From Anaerotignum sp. (GTDB lineage: Bacteria; Bacillota; Clostridia; Lachnospirales; Anaerotignaceae), in NCBI GenBank assembly GCA_020024265.1, contig JAHHTW010000014.1, forward strand, positions 1-54,399: a stretch of 54,399 nt of DNA. Direction: 5' to 3'. Position 1 is the first letter of the stretch; every line of letters starts with the position of its first letter. A program made the translations under genes and the position numbers. This document shows positions 49,303 to 54,399 of this stretch, one piece after another. Below the pieces are notes generated by a model. That model did no database searches. It was not told the DNA's origin and saw only the letters and a list, made by a program, of their open reading frames with translations.

Positions 49303-51318
49303 ATGAGAATTGCTTTAACAGGCAATCCAAACAGCGGGAAAACCACCATGTACAACGCCCTGACAGGCAGAACAGAGCGTGTCGGAAACTGGGCTGGTGT
49401 TACCGTAGACAAAAAAGAAAGTATCATTAAGAAAAATTTCTTCAATGGCAGCGAGGAATTGATCGCCATCGACTTGCCGGGTGCATATTCCATGTCACCA
49501 TTTACATCCGAAGAAAGCATCACAAGCAGCTATGTAAAGCATGAAAATCCTGATGCAATCATCAATATTGTAGATGCGACAAATCTCAGCCGCAGTTTGT
49601 TCTTTACAACGCAGCTGCTGGAGCTTGGGATACCGCTTGTCGTTGCACTGAACAAAAGCGATATCAATACAAAGAAAGGTACTACCATTGATATTGCTGC
49701 ACTTTCCGAGCTTCTGGGTTGCCCTGTCATCGAAACGATTTCGACCGCAGCCAGCAACAACGGCTTAAATGAAATCGTGGAAAAAGCAGTTTCTCTCAAA
49801 GGTCAAGCACAGTCTGCACCTTATACACAGGGTGCAATCAATCTGCATGACAAAAACGAAGTAGAACAGGCAGATCGAAAACGCTTTGCTTTTGTAAATG
49901 AAATCGTTTCCAAAGTAGAAACCAGAAAAGTTCTGACCAGCGAAAGAAACAAACAGGACTCCATTGATGGCATACTGGCACACAAATGGCTGGGTATTCC
50001 CATCTTTGCTGTTGTTATGTTTGGTGTATTCTATATTTCCCAGACATCTTTGGGTCCCATGATTGCCGAGTGGCTGGGGGGTTGGATTGAAACCTTCCAA
50101 GGATGGGTTGGCACACAGGTAGAAGGTGCAACACCATTTGTACAGGCGTTGCTGGTAGATGGTATCATCGGCGGTGTTGGTGCCGTAGTTGGTTTCCTGC
50201 CTCTGGTTATGGTAATGTACTTCCTGATCGCACTTTTGGAAGACTGTGGTTACATGGCACGTGTCAGCGTTGTTATGGACCCCATATTCAAAAGAGTCGG
50301 CCTTTCCGGTAAGTCCATTATCCCTATGGTTATCGGCACAGGCTGTGCAATTCCCGGTGTTATGGCAAGCCGTACCATTCGTAACGAAAGAGAACGCAGA
50401 ACCACAGCCATGCTGACACCATTCATGCCTTGTGGTGCAAAGCTTCCTGTCATTGCGTTGTTTGCAGGCGCATTCTTCAATGAGGCTTCTTGGGTAGGTA
50501 CACTGATGTATTTTGTTGGTATCTTCCTGATTTTCTTTGGTGCATTTTTGGTACTGAAAATTACAGGACATAAATTCAGAAAGTCCTTCTTTATCATGGA
50601 ATTGCCGGAATATAAGCTTCCCAGCCTGAAACGTGCATTTTTCTCCATGATGTCCCGTGCAAAAGCATTTATTATCAAAGCCGGTACCATTATTCTGGTC
50701 TGCAATGCTGCGGTGCAGATTATGCAGACATTCAACTGGCAGCTGCAGGTTGTTCCGGAAGGTATGGAAAACACATCCATCTTGGCAACCATCGCTTCTC
50801 CTTTTGCTGTATTGCTGATTCCTCTGGGCTTTGGCGTATGGCAGCTTGCAGCAGCTGCAATCACCGGCTTTATCGCAAAAGAAAATGTTGTTGGTACCCT
50901 TGCCGTTGTATATGGCATCACCAACTTCATTGATACAGAAGAGCTTGCTCTGGTTGGCGGTGCTTCTGAAGTATCCACGATCATGGGATTGACAAGTGCA
51001 GCAGCCCTTGCATATCTGATGTTCAATCTGTATACACCTCCCTGCTTTGCCGCAATTGGTGCGATGAACTCTGAAATGCAGAATAAGAAATGGCTGTTCG
51101 GTGGTATTGCTTTGCAGATGGGTACCGCCTATACATTGGCATTCTTTGTATACCAGATTGGTACATTGATTACTACCGGTGCAATTGGTTCCGGTTTTGT
51201 CCCCGGTTTGATTGCAGTTGCAATCCTGATTGCAATCCTGATTTCTCTGATCAAAAAAGCGGATAAAAAGCTGGATCAGGAGTATACGCTCAGTGACAAT
51301 TCTGTATCAAACGCATAA
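49303..51318 (+). CDS. feoB: Ferrous iron transporter FeoB
   Basis: A 671-residue membrane GTPase that imports Fe(II). G1 GNPNSGKTTMYNALTG, G2/switch VGNWAGVTVDKKE, G3 IDLPGAYSM, G4 NKSD, then a GDI helical region and a long membrane domain with two Gate repeats (DCGYMARVSVVMDPIF, GTGCAIPGVMASRTIRNERERR, MPCGAKLPVIALFAGAFF) and a C-terminal gate (NLYTPPCFAAIGAMNSEM) with the conserved Cys. GAGGAGGG before ATG 49303. Confidence 0.97.
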   Translation: MRIALTGNPNSGKTTMYNALTGRTERVGNWAGVTVDKKESIIKKNFFNGSEELIAIDLPGAYSMSPFTSEESITSSYVKHENPDAIINIVDATNLSRSLFFTTQLLELGIPLVVALNKSDINTKKGTTIDIAALSELLGCPVIETISTAASNNGLNEIVEKAVSLKGQAQSAPYTQGAINLHDKNEVEQADRKRFAFVNEIVSKVETRKVLTSERNKQDSIDGILAHKWLGIPIFAVVMFGVFYISQTSLGPMIAEWLGGWIETFQGWVGTQVEGATPFVQALLVDGIIGGVGAVVGFLPLVMVMYFLIALLEDCGYMARVSVVMDPIFKRVGLSGKSIIPMVIGTGCAIPGVMASRTIRNERERRTTAMLTPFMPCGAKLPVIALFAGAFFNEASWVGTLMYFVGIFLIFFGAFLVLKITGHKFRKSFFIMELPEYKLPSLKRAFFSMMSRAKAFIIKAGTIILVCNAAVQIMQTFNWQLQVVPEGMENTSILATIASPFAVLLIPLGFGVWQLAAAAITGFIAKENVVGTLAVVYGITNFIDTEELALVGGASEVSTIMGLTSAAALAYLMFNLYTPPCFAAIGAMNSEMQNKKWLFGGIALQMGTAYTLAFFVYQIGTLITTGAIGSGFVPGLIAVAILIAILISLIKKADKKLDQEYTLSDNSVSNA

Positions 51319-51354
51319 TGATGTATTGATAAAATAGGAAAGGAGGCGCGTTCT

Positions 51355-51525
51355 ATGCTTGATTTTCTGATTATTGCAATTGTGGTTTTTATTGTGGGTA
51401 TGGCAGTGCGTCATATTGTCAAAGCAAAAAAAAGCGGTGTCAAATGCATTGGTTGCCCTTCTGGTTGTTCCTGTGAACACCATCATTCCAACGATGGCAA
51501 ATGCCATTGTCATGATGAACATTAA
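51355..51525 (+). CDS. FeoB-associated Cys-rich membrane protein
   Basis: A 56-residue protein: one membrane helix (LDFLIIAIVVFIVGMAVRHIV), then a Lys-rich turn and KCIGCPSGCSC followed by a His/Cys tail (EHHHSNDGKCHCHDEH). This matches the small FeoB-associated proteins that probably stand in for FeoC. AAAGGAGG lies before the ATG, 36 bases after feoB. The tail could bind iron. Confidence 0.92.
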   Translation: MLDFLIIAIVVFIVGMAVRHIVKAKKSGVKCIGCPSGCSCEHHHSNDGKCHCHDEH

Positions 51526-51588
51526 CCATATGTTCTTTCATTCCCTATTACTTCCAAAAATATAAATATCTTCTCAAAACATCGAACC

Positions 51589-51628
51589 AAACCCCCTTTT
51601 CCTCATATTTTGAGGGAAAGGGGGTTTT
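51589..51628 (+). terminator. Strong terminator-like hairpin that overlaps the next gene's ribosome binding site
   Basis: AACCCCCTTT-TCCTCA pairs with TGAGG-GAAAGGGGGTT around a short loop and is followed by TTTT. It ends the feo cluster, but its 3' arm contains AAAGGGGG, the only ribosome binding site of the subtilase gene five bases downstream. Confidence 0.8.
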
Positions 51629-51632
51629 CGTT

Positions 51633-52472
51633 ATGCCAAAGCAAGCTGCATCGTCTGCCCAGAGAGGCAGGGGCATTGGTATTGCCTTTTTGGATACCGG
51701 CATATCTCCGGTAGCAGACTTCACACAACCAAGTAATCGTATTGCTGCTTTTATGGATTTTATCAACGGTAGTACACTGCCGTATGACGATAACGGACAC
51801 GGTACACATGTTACGGGAATTGCCTGTGGCAATGGCTTTCTTTCCGGTGGCAGGTATTGCGGCAAGGCACCTCAGGCGCATATCATCGCGCTCAAAATTT
51901 TGGATGCCTCCGGACAGGGAACATCCGCTCGTGCAATTTCGGCACTTCGATGGATAATGGACAATGCCGTCAAATATAATATAAGGGTAGTCAATTTATC
52001 CATTGGTACAAACGACAGAAAGCTGCATCCACCTTTGATGGACGCTGTGCATGCACTCTGGGAGCAAGGGATTGTCGTTGCTGCCGCCGCCGGCAATCCC
52101 AGTACAAGCGGACAGCTATTGCCGCCTATTCTCAGTCCTAGGATTCTTTCCGTTGGCACATGGGAGGATCGGGCATATTTTCAGACAGCCAAAAATAAGC
52201 GGTTTTTCCCATCGGTGCTGCCTGATGTGTGGGCACATGGTGAAAACATCATTTCCGTACTTTCACCACAGTATAATTTTACATTACCCGGTCGCAATTG
52301 CGCACAGATCGTAGATAGGGCATACATTTCCATGAGTGGTGCATCTATGGCAACACCTGCTGTCAGCGGTATGATTGCATGTCTTTTATCCGAATATCCC
52401 AATCTGACACCAATACAGGTCAAGGCACAGCTTTGCGCAGAGGCACAGCACAACGGCGGTCTGTTGGAATAG
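51633..52472 (+). CDS. Cytoplasmic subtilisin-like serine protease (S8)
   Basis: A 279-residue subtilase with no signal peptide or prodomain. The catalytic triad is intact: Asp21 in AFLDTGISP, His56 in DDNGHGTHVTG and Ser238 in SMSGASMATPAVSG; the oxyanion Asn is in AAAAGNPST. Such compact intracellular subtilases occur in many clostridia; some resemble the Csp proteases of spore germination, but those have prodomains and different ends. The lone ribosome binding site is inside the terminator-like hairpin, so expression is expected to be low or conditional. The next gene starts 29 bases downstream and may be co-transcribed. Confidence 0.92.
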   Translation: MPKQAASSAQRGRGIGIAFLDTGISPVADFTQPSNRIAAFMDFINGSTLPYDDNGHGTHVTGIACGNGFLSGGRYCGKAPQAHIIALKILDASGQGTSARAISALRWIMDNAVKYNIRVVNLSIGTNDRKLHPPLMDAVHALWEQGIVVAAAAGNPSTSGQLLPPILSPRILSVGTWEDRAYFQTAKNKRFFPSVLPDVWAHGENIISVLSPQYNFTLPGRNCAQIVDRAYISMSGASMATPAVSGMIACLLSEYPNLTPIQVKAQLCAEAQHNGGLLE

Positions 52473-52501
52473 TCCAATGCAGAAAGGAGCGTAAGCTTAC
52501 T

Positions 52502-52948
52502 ATGGCAGATGAGAAAAAAGCGAATATTCCGGAGGAAAACGAACTTTATACACTCGCACGCACATTGCACAACAGCGCACCTGCGCAACATGAAATACAG
52601 GATTTTTTACAAAACATTCAGCAGAAAATAGAACAGGAGTATATGCAGAAAATCCGTTTGGCTGCATCAACACTCAAGCAGAACACAGCAGCGCATCCAC
52701 CCAGAGAGGTTGGGCTTTTGCGTGCGCTTGCAGCATACACAGACGAAAACGGACGCAAACAAATTGACCAGCTCTGTAAACAACTGTTGTTTGTACAGAC
52801 ATTACAAAAAATACAAACAGATATGGCAGCGCTATCAGAAGATGGCGCATTGCTTTGTACCAGCAGCAAGGAGGACTGCTCTGTGTCAGCACAAAGCATC
52901 CGCATGACCGGTCTTTGTATGATGCTTGCACTCATATGCCGGACATAA
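52502..52948 (+). CDS. Unrecognised small protein after the subtilase
   Basis: A 148-residue helical, charged protein (IQDFLQNIQQKIEQEYMQKIRLAAS, ENGRKQIDQLCKQLLFVQTLQKIQTDM) with two Cys near the end (LLCTSSKEDCSVSAQ). AAGGAGCG lies before ATG 52502. No signal peptide or known motif. Co-transcription with the protease makes it a candidate substrate, inhibitor or partner, which is inference only. Confidence 0.6.
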   Translation: MADEKKANIPEENELYTLARTLHNSAPAQHEIQDFLQNIQQKIEQEYMQKIRLAASTLKQNTAAHPPREVGLLRALAAYTDENGRKQIDQLCKQLLFVQTLQKIQTDMAALSEDGALLCTSSKEDCSVSAQSIRMTGLCMMLALICRT

Positions 52949-53000
52949 TGCGGCACAGGGCGCTTCCAAGGCTCTTGGACATACATTTTATAAAAAGCAT

Positions 53001-53035
53001 ATGCAAAACGCCCTTTCCTTACGGGAAAGGGCGTT
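53001..53035. terminator. Terminator between converging genes
   Basis: AACGCCCTTTCC (53007-53018) pairs perfectly with GGAAAGGGCGTT (53024-53035). T-run is better on the minus side (TTTT), so it mainly serves the XRE gene. Confidence 0.7.
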
Positions 53036-53055
53036 GCTATATATCATCGGCTTTC

Positions 53056-53772
53056 TTATAGTCTTTGGTTAATGACAAACATATTCATTTTTTTCATTGC
53101 ACGAATATCCTCTTTGGAAAAACGCAGAATTTCTTTGAGTGTCTCATCCTCCGCAATGGTATTGGGTGACAATACAAACTTAAAAGATGCCGGCAGTATC
53201 GGCTGTATGGACAAACCGGAAAACATACCAATCATCTGTCCGGATGGACTGAAGGAATTGACCGCATACAAAAAGACACGTTCCATCTTATTATTTTGGT
53301 TTTCAAACTGAAAATGTGTAAATGTATCATATCTGCGCATCATTCCATGGTACAGATATTTGCATTGATAACAATTGCTGTAATCCTCTAAATCCGCATA
53401 AAAATCCGCCGGATATGCACCATTTTCCATATCCCCCCGCACATCAATGACATTGCGCACAATGCGACTGCGTCTGCCATCATAAAAATACAAATAGTAT
53501 CGTTTTTTTCCATGATGCCGTTTGCCGCTCTCGCTGCTTTGCTCATTGCTTTCCTGTATCTGTTCAAAGTCAATGAGTTGCGCAATGGAAATATCCAAAG
53601 CTTGTGCAATGATAAACAATGTTTCTATGTCAATGGCAATATCTCCATTTTCATACTTTGACACCGTTGCCTTACTTTTATTGATTCTTTTCGCAAATAC
53701 CTCAATTGTCATATTTTTCATTTTACGATACAAGCGAATCCGCTTACCTACATGAATACTGATTTCTTTCAT
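53056..53772 (-). CDS. XRE-family transcriptional regulator with unrecognised C-terminal domain
   Basis: A 238-residue protein. Residues about 8-65 form a Cro/CI-type helix-turn-helix (GKRIRLYRKMKNMTIEVFAKRINKSKATVSKYENGDIAI broken over helices 1-4). After a Ser/Gln/Lys linker, a 150-residue domain follows with aromatic strands (KRYYLYFYDGRRSRIVRNVI), a CxxC (NCYQCKYLYHG) and a Lys/Met-rich end (KEDIRAMKKMNMFVINQRL). The C-terminal domain probably senses a ligand; I do not recognise it. Weak site GAAGGTGAT before ATG. A promoter lies about 180 bp upstream. Confidence 0.85.
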   Translation of the reverse strand: MKEISIHVGKRIRLYRKMKNMTIEVFAKRINKSKATVSKYENGDIAIDIETLFIIAQALDISIAQLIDFEQIQESNEQSSESGKRHHGKKRYYLYFYDGRRSRIVRNVIDVRGDMENGAYPADFYADLEDYSNCYQCKYLYHGMMRRYDTFTHFQFENQNNKMERVFLYAVNSFSPSGQMIGMFSGLSIQPILPASFKFVLSPNTIAEDETLKEILRFSKEDIRAMKKMNMFVINQRL

Positions 53773-54399
53773 GGAAATAAATCACCTTCTTTTCCCTTCT
53801 TTCCATTCATACAAAGAATGGAACATCCCGATTCTGCTGTTATGACAATGCTATTCTGATTATGCTGCATTTATTTTGCATCAGAGAGTGTCATAAATTT
53901 CTATATATATTTATATATAATTGTACTGATAGTTTGCGTTATGGTTTTTGTATTATAGCATAAAATAGAAATCAAAAACATCATTTTTCACGCAGAAATG
54001 TTATTTTTTCTTTTCTTTCTATAAATTTTAACAAAAAATAAATCTTATTCCTGACAACTTTTTCGCAAAGAACCACATGCTTATGTTTATTCAAAGTAAA
54101 ATTCAATTGCAAACACGATAAAAAATTCAATCACAATTTCTATGCGTTTTTATGGTATTCTTTACTACTTTTTATCTAATTTTTAAGCAATCGACGCATA
54201 AAAACATGATATTCTTTTCACAAAATACGAAATGTTCTCAAAAAAATACATTGTTTTACCCTACTTATTATACAATACTTCCATTTCTTCAAAATACAAA
54301 TTGTTATGATTGGGTGTTTATTTTTATTATTGTTTTTATAAATAGATATTATTATATCATATTTTATTCTTTTCACGAAACTTTTTTTATATTTTGTTT
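53773..54399. other. 627-bp very AT-rich region without a gene
   Basis: After the XRE gene the sequence is markedly richer in A and T than the rest of the window, with many short A- and T-tracts and no open frame with a ribosome binding site. I see a promoter for the XRE gene and nothing else. The next gene lies beyond the window. Confidence 0.6.
53952..53960 (-). promoter_or_regulatory. Extended -10 promoter for the XRE gene
   Basis: Minus-strand TGC-TATAAT; no good -35. It gives a leader of about 170 bases. Confidence 0.45.

Noticed and set aside
51633..52472. Csp-type spore germination protease
   Set aside because: Too short, without prodomain, and no csp or sleC partner gene is in the window.

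Overview
The window looks like a chromosomal segment of an anaerobic, low-to-moderate GC, spore-forming member of the Clostridia (Lachnospirales-like). Reasons: a full-length Spo0A, sigma-A type promoters with 17-bp spacers, strong AGGAGG-type ribosome binding sites, cysteine-rich FeoB partner protein, RecU, VanW/G5 and YjfB family proteins, and an FMN-riboswitch-controlled ECF riboflavin transporter. No phage, plasmid, insertion sequence, CRISPR array or rRNA was seen. One tRNA (Arg, anticodon ACG) is present.

Left part (1-11 kb), mostly minus strand: sirtuin deacylase, CNNM/CorC membrane protein, two lipoproteins (one a cyclophilin), murG, dusB, a small acidic protein and a flavin reductase; then a plus-strand RsmB/F-type rRNA methyltransferase, the FMN riboswitch-ribU unit, and endonuclease IV. 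Next (11-15 kb, plus): a ferritin-like protein, a HIT protein, spo0A and an unrecognised protein with exact 39-bp repeats. Then (15-21 kb, minus): an aminotransferase with an AIR-synthase-like protein, a VanW/G5 wall protein, tRNA-Arg and a GT4 glycosyltransferase, followed by a plus-strand UvrD-like helicase.

Centre (23.1-33.9 kb, plus): a 10.7-kb tightly packed envelope operon. It encodes a secreted/membrane protein with an amidotransferase-like segment, an ABC ATPase, its permease, a coiled-coil protein with 17 consecutive Gly-Gln repeats, a BatA-like von Willebrand A (VWA) protein and a 914-residue protein with two VWA domains around a GATase-like domain. It has a structured leader, and the MoxR ATPase and DUF58 protein that usually accompany such VWA proteins are not there; the only sizeable gap lies between the GQ protein and BatA.

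Right part: a housekeeping minus-strand run (yjfB, rnr, secG; prfA, prmC, DUF1385; rpmE; rho; a LysM membrane protein), then recU, tldD and tldE on plus, a minus-strand membrane protein with a degenerate JAMM/MPN-like domain joined to LysM, the feoA-feoB-FeoB-associated iron(II) uptake cluster with a DtxR-like box, a cytoplasmic subtilase whose ribosome binding site is buried in a terminator-like hairpin, and an XRE regulator in front of 0.6 kb of very AT-rich DNA with no gene seen.

The most interesting items are the MoxR-less VWA/ABC operon, the pseudo-JAMM-LysM membrane protein, the hairpin-masked subtilase, and the layered control of feoA/feoB and ribU. All assignments are by reading the sequence; no database search was run.
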